DNA of 64,000 bases. Origin: Pseudomonadota bacterium. Its GTDB lineage: Bacteria > Desulfobacterota > Binatia > Binatales > Binataceae. Positions 18,304-28,409 of this stretch are shown here, one piece after another. A program made the translations under genes and the position numbers. Below the pieces are notes generated by a model that searched no databases, was not told the origin of the DNA, and was given only the letters and a program-made list of their open reading frames with translations. The DNA is taken from positions 124,001 to 188,000 of the forward strand of contig JAJPKP010000027.1 in the NCBI GenBank assembly GCA_021323675.1, given 5' to 3'. The first letter of the stretch is position 1, and every line of letters starts with the position of its first letter.

Positions 18304-19559
18304 GGGATCTGTCCGTAGAGAAGGGCGGTCTCGGCCGCGGCCTCGCGCGCGGCGAATTCGTGATTCAGCCGTTCGATTCGAAGCTGCTCCGCCTGTTCGT
18401 ACGCATCCAGCACCTCGAGCAGGGTGGCGCCGCCTCCGCCGAGAAAACGCGTCCACGTAAGCGCGAACGCATCGTCGGCGGTCGGCTGCGATCGCGTGAT
18501 TATCGCGAGCGCTTCGCGCGCCTCGGTATACCGCGTTGCCGCGTCCTTGAGCCGGCGCTCGAGGAGATACTGCGTCTGCCGATACTGCGCCCTGGCTGAG
18601 TTGACTCTCGCCTTCGCCTGATCGATACGCGCCGAGATTGCCCCGCCGTCGAACAGCGGCATCGAGAGCACGCCATCATAGGATGCGCCGTAATTGCGGT
18701 TTACGGTTTCAGGCGGATCGATTCCGAGAGCGCCTGTGGTCAGCGCCACCTGGAAGGTGGGCAGACGGGCGGCTTCTTCCGCCTGAGCCTGGAGATTCGC
18801 GGACGCGATCGCGCGAGCGGCGGCCTGCATCGCGGGGCTTTCCTCGAGCTTGCCCGCCGGCAGCGGCGGAATTCCGGCGGGCTCCGCAATCTCGAGGTCA
18901 GCGGCGTTGAAGTCGCCGATCAGCGAGCCGAGGTTGGCGATTGCGCGCAACCTGGCGTTGCGCGCCGACGATAGCATCAACTCGGCCGAATCGCGCGCGC
19001 TGCGGATTTTGAGGACATCGTTGGTGATCGCGCGTCCGCTCGCCTTAAGTTCCTCGATCGTCGCGACATAGCGCGAGAGCCGATCGAAATTGCGCGCGAG
19101 CTCGCGCTCCGTCTGCCGCTGATGCATCAGATCGTAAAACGCGACGCTGGCATCGAAAGCGATCTGCGCGCGCGCCGCCGCAACGCCAAGCGTCGCCGCC
19201 TCGCTCACGTAGCGCGCGGCGCGGTATTGCGCTTCACGCCGGCCCCAGTCCCACATCGTGTAGTTGAGCGCAACCAGTCCGGCCGACAGCCCCCGGTTGG
19301 TCACGACCGTGTTGTACCCTGGCGCCTGGTAGTATTCGGTTCCCGCGGATATTGAAGGGTAAAGCGGCGCACGCTGCTCGCGCGCCCGCGCGTTGCTCGC
19401 GTCGCTGTCCGCCGAAGCCATCGAGACCGAGGGAGCGAATGCGAGCGCCCGATTGATCGCATCGGCGAGCGTGAGCGGCGCCGCGTGCGCCGGCTCGGCG
19501 GCGAACAAGACCGCGACGAGCGCAAACGCAATCACTGCGGCAATCCTCCGCGCCATCAT
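18300..19559 (-). CDS. TolC-family outer-membrane efflux channel
   Basis: 419 aa with a signal peptide (RRIAAVIAFALVAVLFAAEPAHA) and the TolC start LTLADAINRALAFAPSVSMA. The two structural repeats are visible: long alpha-helical stretches around FDRLSRYVATIEELKASG and YRQTQYLLERRLKDAATRYT, each preceded by short beta strands with an L-x-x-P-L-F-D-G-G motif (GVLSMPLFDGGAISARIDQA). C-terminal LEVLDAYEQAEQLRIERL is typical. It forms a trimeric outer-membrane duct. First gene of the pump set, starting 119 bases after the histidine kinase gene, with four-base overlap to the adaptor. Confidence 0.92.
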   Translation of the reverse strand: MMARRIAAVIAFALVAVLFAAEPAHAAPLTLADAINRALAFAPSVSMASADSDASNARAREQRAPLYPSISAGTEYYQAPGYNTVVTNRGLSAGLVALNYTMWDWGRREAQYRAARYVSEAATLGVAAARAQIAFDASVAFYDLMHQRQTERELARNFDRLSRYVATIEELKASGRAITNDVLKIRSARDSAELMLSSARNARLRAIANLGSLIGDFNAADLEIAEPAGIPPLPAGKLEESPAMQAAARAIASANLQAQAEEAARLPTFQVALTTGALGIDPPETVNRNYGASYDGVLSMPLFDGGAISARIDQAKARVNSARAQYRQTQYLLERRLKDAATRYTEAREALAIITRSQPTADDAFALTWTRFLGGGGATLLEVLDAYEQAEQLRIERLNHEFAAREAAAETALLYGQIP

Positions 19560-19678
19560 CCGAAAAAAATAGCAGCGCCCGGCCGCGCCGCCTAATTAAC
19601 GACCGTTAAGGTTCCGGGCGGCGCTTGCGCGTCAGAGGTGCGCCAACTGTTGTCGCAGGGCCGTGGAAGAAGGACGCG

Positions 19679-21064
19679 CTACGCGGACCTCCGCTTCTGA
19701 TCCGCGGCGGATTGCGCCGGCAGGGTCGGGAGCGTGACGACAAACTCGCTTCCGCCGCCTGTCCGATTTGCGGCCGAAATTTCGCCGCCATGAAGCCGCG
19801 CTATCTCGCGGCACAGGCTGAGGCCGAGTCCGCTGCCGTCGCCGTTTGCGTGAGCGCCGCGAAAGAATCGCTCGAAGATCATCGGAAGCTCGGCGGGATC
19901 GATTCCGGGGCCGGTGTCTGAGACTCGAAGCACTGCTCCGCGGCTGTCGTCGCATCCGAGCGCGATTTCAATTTTCCCGCCGGGCGGCGTGAACTTGAGC
20001 GCATTGTCGACGAGATTGATGACCAGGCGGCGCAGATGGGGAGCGCTGCCGTTGACTGTGGCGGGCTCGGCCATCGCGGTTTCAAGCGCGATGTTTTTGG
20101 CGGTCGCAAGCGGTTCGACCGCGGCCGCGACCTCGCTCACGATCTCCGCGAGATCCGCGGGTTTGCGATCGATCGCGGTTTCACCGTTGAGGCGCGCAAG
20201 CATCAGCAATTCTTCCGCGATTTTGCACAGCTTGATCACGTCGCGATGGGCGTTCTCGAGCGCGATGCGGCTTTGATCGGGTGACCGCTCGCGAGCCAGC
20301 GCGACTTCGAGTCCCGATCGCAGCACCGCCAGCGGGGTCCTCAATTCGTGGGCCGCATCGGAAGCGAACCGCCGTTCCGCCGCCGATGCGCGTTCGAGAC
20401 GATCGAGGAGCGCGTTGATTGTTTCCGTAAGCCGGCCAATCTCGTCGCGCACCTTCGGCGCGTGGAGACGGCGGCGCAAATCGCTCGGCTGGATGGCGGC
20501 CAGCGCCTGGCCCACAGCCGCGATTGGAGCGAGCGCGCGTCCCGCAAGCACGTAACCGCCCGCCACGCACAACAGCAGGACCATCGGCACCGTCAGCAGC
20601 AGGGCGCGGCGCAACTGATCGATCGAGCGGCGCACCGGGCGCACATCAATCCCGTCCAGCAGCATCGCGCGTTCGCCCTGGAAGCTGAGCGGAATAATCG
20701 CGAAGCGGAAGGAGCGATTCGCTCCCATCCGAAGGCCCCGAAATCCGCTTTCCACCGAAACTCGCGGAGGGATGTCCTGATGGTCGCCGAAGTCGGCGAC
20801 GACGCGATGGGCGGTGATAAGCACCGCGCGCCGATGAGGTCCCACGTCGGTTTCAAGGCTCAAGCGCCGCACGATGTCGATCGCGTCCTTCAGATTCGCA
20901 TGCGCGATTTCGTCGGCACTTGTATCGGCCTCTTCAAGCAAGGCGGCGTCCATCGGGCGCCACTGTTCGTAGGCAAACAACTTCGAGAGTGCGTATGCGG
21001 AGGAAAAGAGAATCGCGGCCAGCACCAGCGCCCAATAAAGGGTCAAGCGAAGCCGGATGCTCAT
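19679..21064 (-). CDS. Two-component sensor histidine kinase
   Basis: 461 aa. Two membrane segments (YWALVLAAILFSSAYAL and LLLTVPMVLLLCVAGGYVLA) bracket a periplasmic sensor of about 130 residues. HAMP follows (LAPIAAVGQALAAIQPSDLRRRL), then the H-box RRFASDAAHELRTPLAVLRS with phospho-acceptor His about residue 239. The catalytic domain has the N-box LVINLVDNALKFTPPGG, G1 SDTGPGID, F-box MIFERFFRG and G2 GSGLGLSLCREIARLHGG. Group of OmpR-linked kinases such as CusS or QseC. Its start overlaps the response-regulator stop by four bases, and the pump operon lies directly downstream, so it probably controls efflux in response to a periplasmic signal. Confidence 0.93.
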   Translation of the reverse strand: MSIRLRLTLYWALVLAAILFSSAYALSKLFAYEQWRPMDAALLEEADTSADEIAHANLKDAIDIVRRLSLETDVGPHRRAVLITAHRVVADFGDHQDIPPRVSVESGFRGLRMGANRSFRFAIIPLSFQGERAMLLDGIDVRPVRRSIDQLRRALLLTVPMVLLLCVAGGYVLAGRALAPIAAVGQALAAIQPSDLRRRLHAPKVRDEIGRLTETINALLDRLERASAAERRFASDAAHELRTPLAVLRSGLEVALARERSPDQSRIALENAHRDVIKLCKIAEELLMLARLNGETAIDRKPADLAEIVSEVAAAVEPLATAKNIALETAMAEPATVNGSAPHLRRLVINLVDNALKFTPPGGKIEIALGCDDSRGAVLRVSDTGPGIDPAELPMIFERFFRGAHANGDGSGLGLSLCREIARLHGGEISAANRTGGGSEFVVTLPTLPAQSAADQKRRSA

Positions 21065-21744
21065 GGCGCTGCCTTCATCGAATAGCCGGCGCCGCGGATG
21101 GTCGCGATCATCGAGTTTTTGGGATCGAGGTCGATCTTCTGCCGCAGCCGGTTTACGAACACCTCGATCAGATTTGTGAATACGTTGTAATCGGAGTCCC
21201 AGACCGCTTCGACTATCATGTCGCGCGTGACGACTTCGCCCGCGCGGCGCATCAGCAGCTCGAGAAGCATCGCTTCCTTCGGCGAGAGCGCGATCGCTTT
21301 GCCGCCGCGGCGCGCGCGCCGCTTGACGGTATCGAATTCCAGGTCACCGACCTTCAGGACGGGGGTCTGGGCCGCGGGCCTGCGGCGCGAGATGGCGTGG
21401 ATTCGAGCCAGGAGCTCCGCGAATGCGAACGGCTTCACCAGGTAGTCATCGCCGCCGCCTTCGAGTCCCGCCACTCGATCCTCGATCGAGCCCCGGGCGG
21501 TGAGAAACAGCACCGGCGTCGAGTCTTTGCCCTTGCGCCGGTCGCGGAGGAAGTCGATGCCGTTTTTTCCGGGCAGCCCGACGTCCACGACCATCACGTC
21601 GTAGCTCTTGCGGGCAAGGATGGCCTCGGCCTGCTCGGCCGACTTTACCCAATCGAGCGCGATGCCTTCCTCGGAAAGTCCCTGGCGCAGGTTTCCCGCC
21701 AGGCGTTCCTCGTCTTCAACCAGCAGCAGGCGCAACGGCTGCAT
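21061..21744 (-). CDS. OmpR-family response regulator
   Basis: 227 aa. Receiver domain with acidic pocket LLLVEDEERL, phospho-acceptor Asp about residue 54 (MVVDVGLPGKNG), Thr in PVLFLTARG and Lys in GGDDYLVKPFAFAEL. The C-terminal winged helix has ALSPKEAMLLELLMRRAGEV, TRDMIVEAVWDSDYNVFTN and the recognition/wing region VFVNRLRQKIDL with GAGYSMK at the end. Partner of the kinase that overlaps it; likely activates the TolC-adaptor-pump genes downstream. The upstream P450 gene ends 58 bases before this start on the same strand, so read-through is possible. Confidence 0.94.
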   Translation of the reverse strand: MQPLRLLLVEDEERLAGNLRQGLSEEGIALDWVKSAEQAEAILARKSYDVMVVDVGLPGKNGIDFLRDRRKGKDSTPVLFLTARGSIEDRVAGLEGGGDDYLVKPFAFAELLARIHAISRRRPAAQTPVLKVGDLEFDTVKRRARRGGKAIALSPKEAMLLELLMRRAGEVVTRDMIVEAVWDSDYNVFTNLIEVFVNRLRQKIDLDPKNSMIATIRGAGYSMKAAP

Positions 21745-21802
21745 GCCGTCAATGCTGGCATGGCGCCGCGGGCAATTGAAGCGCGCCTGAGGTGCGCACG
21801 GT

Positions 21803-23080
21803 TCAGGTTCTTGCCGCGTCGCCGGCGCTCGCGCGTGCCGGACTGAAGCGCACGGGCATGTGCTTGATGCCGGCGACGAAATTGGAGCGCAAGCGCTCGA
21901 TGGGGCCGGCCAAGGCGATATCGGGAATGCGCCGCGTCACCTCATCGAGGATCACGCGCAACTCGAGGCGCGCCAGGTTGGCGCCGAGGCAGAAATGTTC
22001 GCCGTGGCCGAAGGCCAGATGGTCGTTAGGGGCGCGGGTCAGATCGAAGACCTCCGGCCGCGCGAACGCGGTTTCATCGCGATTGGCGGAGATATTCCAG
22101 ATGACGACGCGATCGCCGCGGCGAATCTTCTGGCCGTGCAGATCGCCGTCGCGCTTCGCCACGCGCAGGATGTGCGTTACCGGAGTCGTGTAGCGAAGAA
22201 CTTCCTCGATCGCCGAGTCCGTGATCGAGCGATCGGTTTTGAAGCGCGCCGCCTCGCGCGGATTTTCGATCAGCGCCAGCATCCCGCCCGAGGTCGCGTT
22301 TCGGGTGGTTTCCTGGCCGGCGACGATGAGCAGAAAACAGTTGAACAGGACTTCCAGTTCGTTCAGTTTGCTTCCCTCGACTTCGCCATGCACGAACGCG
22401 CTCACCAGGTCGTCGCCGGGGTTTTTCTTGCGGTCTTCGATTAGCTGCGAAAAGTAGCTGAAGACCTGGGCCTGCGCGGCTTGTCCCGTCTCCTGCGCGG
22501 TGCGGCCCTGCTGGTACTCCGGGTCTTCGGTGCCGATCGACATGTTCGTCAGCTCGAACATCATCGACCAGTACTCGCGCGGAATTCCCATCATCTCGCA
22601 CGTCACCGCGGTGGGGAGCTTGGCGGCGATATCGACCACGAAATCGCATTCTCCTTTTTCGATGACCGCGTCGATGATCTCCGAAGCGATCTTGCGGATG
22701 TGCGGTTCGTACACGCTCACCGCGCGCGGCGTGAAGCGCCGGTTGATGATCTGGCGCACCCGGCTGTGGCGCGGCGGATCCGTCGTGATCATCATCATCC
22801 CGAAGCCGTACTCGGGCGCGGGCTCGTCGGGACTCTCCTGTCCGTCCTGCGCGCCGGCCGCGTTGAATTGAAGCGAAATGCCGCGCTCGGAACTGTACGT
22901 CGCCGGATCGTGATAGACCTTGAGCGCGTCTTCATAACCGGCCACGCACCAGAAGCCCTGGCGGGGCTTGCGTTCGTGCCAGTACACGGGCGCTTCGGCG
23001 CGCATCAGCCGAAACGCGGCATGAGGATCGCCGTGAACGAAGAAATCGGGATCGGTCAGGTCGATTTCGCTCAGCTTCAT
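21803..23080 (-). CDS. Cytochrome P450
   Basis: 425 aa from the ATG at 23080, preceded by AAGGGTGA; a longer in-frame start at 23212 lacks support. I-helix AGQETTRNATSGG at residues 254-266, ExxR motif in IEEVLRYTTP about residues 291-300, and heme-binding loop HLAFGHGEHFCLGANLARLE with the axial Cys near residue 364. DPPRHSRVRQIINRRFTPRA is the usual helix C motif. The length and motifs are those of soluble bacterial class I P450s, of the group that includes the steroid and terpene hydroxylases CYP125, CYP124 and CYP142. Needs a ferredoxin and reductase, not seen here. It follows an acyl-CoA dehydrogenase on the same strand, hinting at catabolism of a lipid-like or branched substrate. Confidence 0.93.
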   Translation of the reverse strand: MKLSEIDLTDPDFFVHGDPHAAFRLMRAEAPVYWHERKPRQGFWCVAGYEDALKVYHDPATYSSERGISLQFNAAGAQDGQESPDEPAPEYGFGMMMITTDPPRHSRVRQIINRRFTPRAVSVYEPHIRKIASEIIDAVIEKGECDFVVDIAAKLPTAVTCEMMGIPREYWSMMFELTNMSIGTEDPEYQQGRTAQETGQAAQAQVFSYFSQLIEDRKKNPGDDLVSAFVHGEVEGSKLNELEVLFNCFLLIVAGQETTRNATSGGMLALIENPREAARFKTDRSITDSAIEEVLRYTTPVTHILRVAKRDGDLHGQKIRRGDRVVIWNISANRDETAFARPEVFDLTRAPNDHLAFGHGEHFCLGANLARLELRVILDEVTRRIPDIALAGPIERLRSNFVAGIKHMPVRFSPARASAGDAART

Positions 23081-23255
23081 CGCGTCACCCTTCGCCGTTG
23101 GAGTTAGCAGTGGCCGGCGCAAAACCCAACGCGACCGATCGGAATTCAAGCAAAACCACGGCCGCGTTTCTAACCAATGATCGGCATCGAAGGGCCGGAC
23201 GGTTACGTCCATTTGGACTAGGAAAGCCGCGGGGTTGAGTGAACGCGCCCCGGCT

Positions 23256-24467
23256 TCAGCCCTTCGGAAGTTTCAAAACGCGCTCGCCGATGATGTTGTG
23301 CTGGATCTCGCTGGAGCCCGCCGCGATCGTCAGGCCGCGCGCCGCCAGCGTGCGATGGGTCCATCGGCCGCCTTCGATCGCCCCCATCGAACCGTGATCC
23401 AGCGATGCGTATGGCCCCAGCAATTCGTCCGCGAACATCGCCACTCGCAGGTTCAGCTCCGTGGCGAACAGCTTGCCGAACGAGCTTTCCGGACCGGGCA
23501 CCTTGCCTTTGAGCTGCGAAGTCAGCGATCGGTAGCGGCTCAGCCTGAGACATCGCGCTTCGCTCACGAAGGTCGCGAGCTTCTGGCGGACGTAGGGATG
23601 CCGATGCGCGGGAACGCCCTGGAAATCGACGTGTTTCGCCAACTCGACGAGTTCGTTGATCGTGCGTTCGACAGGATGGCGCGTTCCGCCGGAGACCCGC
23701 TCGAACATCAGCGTCGCGATCGATACCTGCCATCCCTGATTCAGCTCCCCGACCAGATTTTCCTTGGGGACGCGGACATTGTCGTAAAAGACCTCGTTGA
23801 ATCCCGCGTCGCCGGTGATCTGGACCAGGGGGCGAATCGTGATGCCGGGAGTGCGCATGTCCACCAGCAGATATGAGATTCCGCGATGCTTGGGCGCCTG
23901 AGGGTCGGTGCGCACCAGCAGCACCTGCCAGTCGGCGCGATGCGCCAGGCTGGTCCACACCTTCTGGCCGTTGACGACGAAGTCATCTCCATCCAGCACG
24001 GCGCGGGTTTGCAGGCCCGCAAGGTCGGAACCCGCGTTGGGTTCCGAATATCCCTGACACCAGATTTTCTCGCCCGTGAGCATCGGCTCCAGATGCCGGC
24101 GCTTCTGGTCCTCGGTGCCCATCAATATGATGGTTGGACCGATTCGATCGATCGCGAGCTGATTCGCGCCGTAGAGCGGAAGGCCAAGCCTTAGCACTTC
24201 GTCCTGGTAGATCGCCTGATCGACCAGGCTTGCACCGCCACCGCCCCATTCTTTGGGCCAGTGAAGGGCCACGTAGCCGGCGTGATGGAGGCGGCGATGA
24301 TACTCGAGCATCTGCGCCCATCGGGCGTCATCGCGGGCATCCATCAGGCCGACGTTGGAGCCTGCGTTCTCGCCGCGATGGCCGAAAACCTCGGCGGAAG
24401 TCTTCTCGAGCCATCCGCGCAGAGTCGCGCGGAAAGCTTCCTGTTCCGGCGTATAGCTGAAGTCCAT
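23256..24467 (-). CDS. Acyl-CoA dehydrogenase
   Basis: 403 aa. N-terminal helical domain starting MDFSYTPEQEAFRATLRGWL, middle beta domain with CQGYSEPNAGSDLAGLQTRA and VVNGQKVWTSLAHRADWQVL (FAD-binding signature), and C-terminal domain ending TIAAGSSEIQHNIIGERVLK, which contacts the adenine of FAD. Members of this subgroup (FadE-like, about 400 aa) act on acyl-CoA esters including those of sterol or terpene side chains. It is divergent from icd across a 195-base gap and lies 175 bases upstream of the P450 gene. Confidence 0.92.
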   Translation of the reverse strand: MDFSYTPEQEAFRATLRGWLEKTSAEVFGHRGENAGSNVGLMDARDDARWAQMLEYHRRLHHAGYVALHWPKEWGGGGASLVDQAIYQDEVLRLGLPLYGANQLAIDRIGPTIILMGTEDQKRRHLEPMLTGEKIWCQGYSEPNAGSDLAGLQTRAVLDGDDFVVNGQKVWTSLAHRADWQVLLVRTDPQAPKHRGISYLLVDMRTPGITIRPLVQITGDAGFNEVFYDNVRVPKENLVGELNQGWQVSIATLMFERVSGGTRHPVERTINELVELAKHVDFQGVPAHRHPYVRQKLATFVSEARCLRLSRYRSLTSQLKGKVPGPESSFGKLFATELNLRVAMFADELLGPYASLDHGSMGAIEGGRWTHRTLAARGLTIAAGSSEIQHNIIGERVLKLPKG

Positions 24468-24662
24468 ACGGCGCTCCGATGACGAGTGAAACGCCCGCAG
24501 TATAACCCCGCGGGACGCGGCGCGGGTAATCCGTGCAGGGATGACGGCGGATCTGGTATCGGCGGGCGGTTCCTATATTATTAGCCGCTGAATACCAGGC
24601 GTGTGCGACACGATTAGCTGACCTGAAACGGCATCGAGCGCGCAAATTCAGTTCTGGGGTGG

Positions 24663-25922
<1,260 letters not shown>

Positions 25923-25946
25923 TCTAAGGCAAAATAGCTTCAGCGC

Positions 25947-25995
25947 AAGGCCGATCTGGAGGTTTTAGATGCCTCGAGGTCGGCCTTTCCTTTTG
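25947..25995 (+). terminator. Intrinsic terminator after icd
   Basis: Eleven-base stem AAGGCCGATCT (25947-25957) with AGGTCGGCCTT (25977-25987), one G-T wobble, 19-base loop, followed by a T-rich tail TCCTTTTG. It begins 25 bases after the icd stop. Confidence 0.8.
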
Positions 25996-26072
25996 CAATT
26001 CCACGTTCCACCAAGTCACTATCCAGAAATTGGCACGATTTTTCGCAAATTCGTGCACTTCTTCTTCTTTTC

Positions 26073-26102
26073 TTGACAAGATTTGCTTTTTCTCTCTATA
26101 AG
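26073..26102 (+). promoter_or_regulatory. Near-consensus housekeeping promoter for the SBBP-exosortase pair
   Basis: TTGACA at 26073-26078, an 18-base pyrimidine-rich spacer, and TATAAG at 26097-26102. Perfect -35, five of six at -10. The start site would fall near 26109, leaving a 39-base leader with a strong GGGGGAGAG ribosome-binding site before the ATG at 26148. The same -10 hexamer and spacer length are found at the sdhC and mdh promoters. Confidence 0.75.
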
Positions 26103-26147
26103 CATCTAATTTACGAAGCTTCCGACAGGGCGGGGGAGAGCAAAAGA

Positions 26148-28409
26148 ATGAAGAAATCTTGGGTCGTTGTGGGCGCGACGACTGCGATTGCAGCGGTCGT
26201 CGCCGTGGGATGGCATCGGGGCAAAGCCGCGCTTGCCGTTCGGAAACCCGATGCGAGAAAGGTGATGGCGAATTTGCCTCTCGCATTCGAGCCAAACCAG
26301 GGGCAGACGGCCGCGGAAGTCCGGTACATGGCCAAAGGGTCCGGGTTCCGCCTGTTTTTGACTCCAACCGAAGCGGTCATCACGATGGACAAGCGGTTTG
26401 GCGAAGCCGCCGAAACAACGAAACCTGCTTCGCAGGCGAACGGGCCGATCGAACGGTCGGTGGTCAGAGTCAGGCTCGAGGGTTCCAATCCGAATGCCGA
26501 GATCTCGGGGCAGGGACGGCTTGCCGGCAAGATCAACTACTTGATCGGAAGAGACTCTTCGCGATGGCATCGGGGGATTCCGATCTTCGCATCGGTTTCC
26601 TATCGCCAGGTCTATCCTGGAATCGACCTCGTCTATCACGGCAGCGACCAGCAGCGGCTCGAGTACGATTTCGTGGTCGCTCCCAAGGCGGACCCCTCGT
26701 CGATCAGGATGGACATCGCCGGAGCGGACAAGCTTTCGGTCAATGCCGCGGGCGACTTGGTAATCGCGCTCAATGGGGCCGATCTGACGGAGCATCGGCC
26801 GGTCGCATATCAAACCATGAACGGTCAGCGACATCCGGTTGCCGCATCGTATGACCTGCACGGCGGCGAGGTGGGAATTCGCCTGGGCTCGTACGACCGC
26901 GCGCAGCCGCTGGTAATCGACCCGACCATCACGTATGCGAGCTACCTCGGAGGCAGCCAGAACGATATCGCGACGGGGGTGTTCCAGGACTCATCGGGAA
27001 ACATCTTTTTGGGCGGGTCCACGGCTTCGCCGAACTTTCCCACGAGCTCGGGTGCGTTTCAGACTTCGCTCAGCGGCACCCAGGATGCCTTTGTTACGAA
27101 GATAGCTCCCAATGGCACGGATCTGGTGTTTTCCACGTACCTGGGCGGCGACAATTCCACCTCGGGCGTCTCGATGGTGGTTGACCAGAACGACATTCCC
27201 ACGATCGTGGGAACGACCAGCTCTCCGGATTTTCCGGTGGTCAACGGGTTTCAGGTCTCCCTCAATGGAGAAAGCGACGGATTCGTTTCGCAGTTTAATC
27301 CGGACACAGGCGCTGACCTGTTGTTTTCCACCTACATCGGCGGAAGCGGCACAGATTGCGTAAACTCGGTTACGATAAACTCCGCGGGAAACCTGTTGCT
27401 GGGCGGCGTGACTTCTTCAGACGATTTTCCCGTGACCGAGGGTGCCTTTCAAACCACCTACGGTGGAGGAGCCACCGATGGGTTCTTCTCGGTCATCACG
27501 TCGGGCACCTTCAGTCTCGATATCTCCACCTACCTTGGCGGAAACAACGCGGACGCGGTAAACGGCATCGCGGTCGACTCCCAAAACAACGCCTATCTCA
27601 CCGGCAACACCGGGTCGAACAATTTTCCGACCACCAGCGGCGTCTTTCAGGCCAGCTTGAAAGGGACGGAGAACGCGTTTGTAACCAAGACCAACGGGCA
27701 GACCCTGACCTACTCGACGTTTCTTGGAGGCTCCAGCGCGGACTTCGGTACCAGCATCGCCGTGCCCGTCGACACTCCCTTCGAAGCGGCGGTGACCGGC
27801 GGGACCTCATCCGCCGATTTCCCGACCACCACGAATGCCACGCAGAAAAGCTTTGGGGGCGTTCAGGATGCCTTTGTTACGCAGATATCCGAGGACGGAA
27901 CGGGTCTGGAATTTTCCACCTACCTTGGCGGCAGCCAGAGCGACGCCGGCGCGTCGGTCAAGTATGTCACCCAATTTGACGCCGCCGTGGTTGGAAACAC
28001 TCAGTCAAGCGACTTTCCATTAAAGTCGTCAATTCAGGGCTCATTCTCCGGAAGCCAGGATGCCTTCCTGACCGATTTTCACCTGAGTGAGTCCAAGGTG
28101 GTGAGCTCGAGCGTGTTCGGAGGCAATCAGGCGACTGCCGGCACGTCGCTGTTCATCACTACCGGTGGAAGCGGCGCGTTGTTCGCCGGCTTCACCACCT
28201 CCGACAACCTGCAGGTGACCAGCAACGCGTTTCAGAAGACCCTTGCGGGCGGCAGCGATGCTTTCGTCGTTGGCGTCAAGTTCAGCTCCAGCGAACAGCA
28301 ACAGCAGAGCAAAAAGGGACCGAATCTCACGACCACTACGATCGGCCTTGGGCTCATCGCGATCTGGATCACCGCGGTGATGATCCGGAGGTATCGATTC
28401 GAGGCCTGA
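26148..28409 (+). CDS. SBBP-repeat beta-propeller surface protein with C-terminal sorting-like tail
   Basis: 753 aa from the ATG at 26148 (GGGGGAGAG upstream). An N-terminal hydrophobic segment (SWVVVGATTAIAAVVAVGW) serves for export. The N-terminal domain LAFEPNQGQTAAEVRYMAKG is the module that usually precedes SBBP repeats. From about residue 260 there are seven repeats marked by FSTYLGG-type motifs (YASYLGG, FSTYLGG, FSTYIGG, ISTYLGG, YSTFLGG, FSTYLGG, SSVFGG), each with DFP and DAFVTK strands, forming a propeller. After a Gln-rich linker, the tail is KKGPNLTTTTIG, about 17 hydrophobic residues, then RRYRFEA at the very end. This is the three-part layout of exosortase/archaeosortase sorting signals. 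The stop overlaps the start of the next gene, an exosortase-like protein. Cleavage site and anchoring are inference. Confidence 0.85.
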   Translation: MKKSWVVVGATTAIAAVVAVGWHRGKAALAVRKPDARKVMANLPLAFEPNQGQTAAEVRYMAKGSGFRLFLTPTEAVITMDKRFGEAAETTKPASQANGPIERSVVRVRLEGSNPNAEISGQGRLAGKINYLIGRDSSRWHRGIPIFASVSYRQVYPGIDLVYHGSDQQRLEYDFVVAPKADPSSIRMDIAGADKLSVNAAGDLVIALNGADLTEHRPVAYQTMNGQRHPVAASYDLHGGEVGIRLGSYDRAQPLVIDPTITYASYLGGSQNDIATGVFQDSSGNIFLGGSTASPNFPTSSGAFQTSLSGTQDAFVTKIAPNGTDLVFSTYLGGDNSTSGVSMVVDQNDIPTIVGTTSSPDFPVVNGFQVSLNGESDGFVSQFNPDTGADLLFSTYIGGSGTDCVNSVTINSAGNLLLGGVTSSDDFPVTEGAFQTTYGGGATDGFFSVITSGTFSLDISTYLGGNNADAVNGIAVDSQNNAYLTGNTGSNNFPTTSGVFQASLKGTENAFVTKTNGQTLTYSTFLGGSSADFGTSIAVPVDTPFEAAVTGGTSSADFPTTTNATQKSFGGVQDAFVTQISEDGTGLEFSTYLGGSQSDAGASVKYVTQFDAAVVGNTQSSDFPLKSSIQGSFSGSQDAFLTDFHLSESKVVSSSVFGGNQATAGTSLFITTGGSGALFAGFTTSDNLQVTSNAFQKTLAGGSDAFVVGVKFSSSEQQQQSKKGPNLTTTTIGLGLIAIWITAVMIRRYRFEA

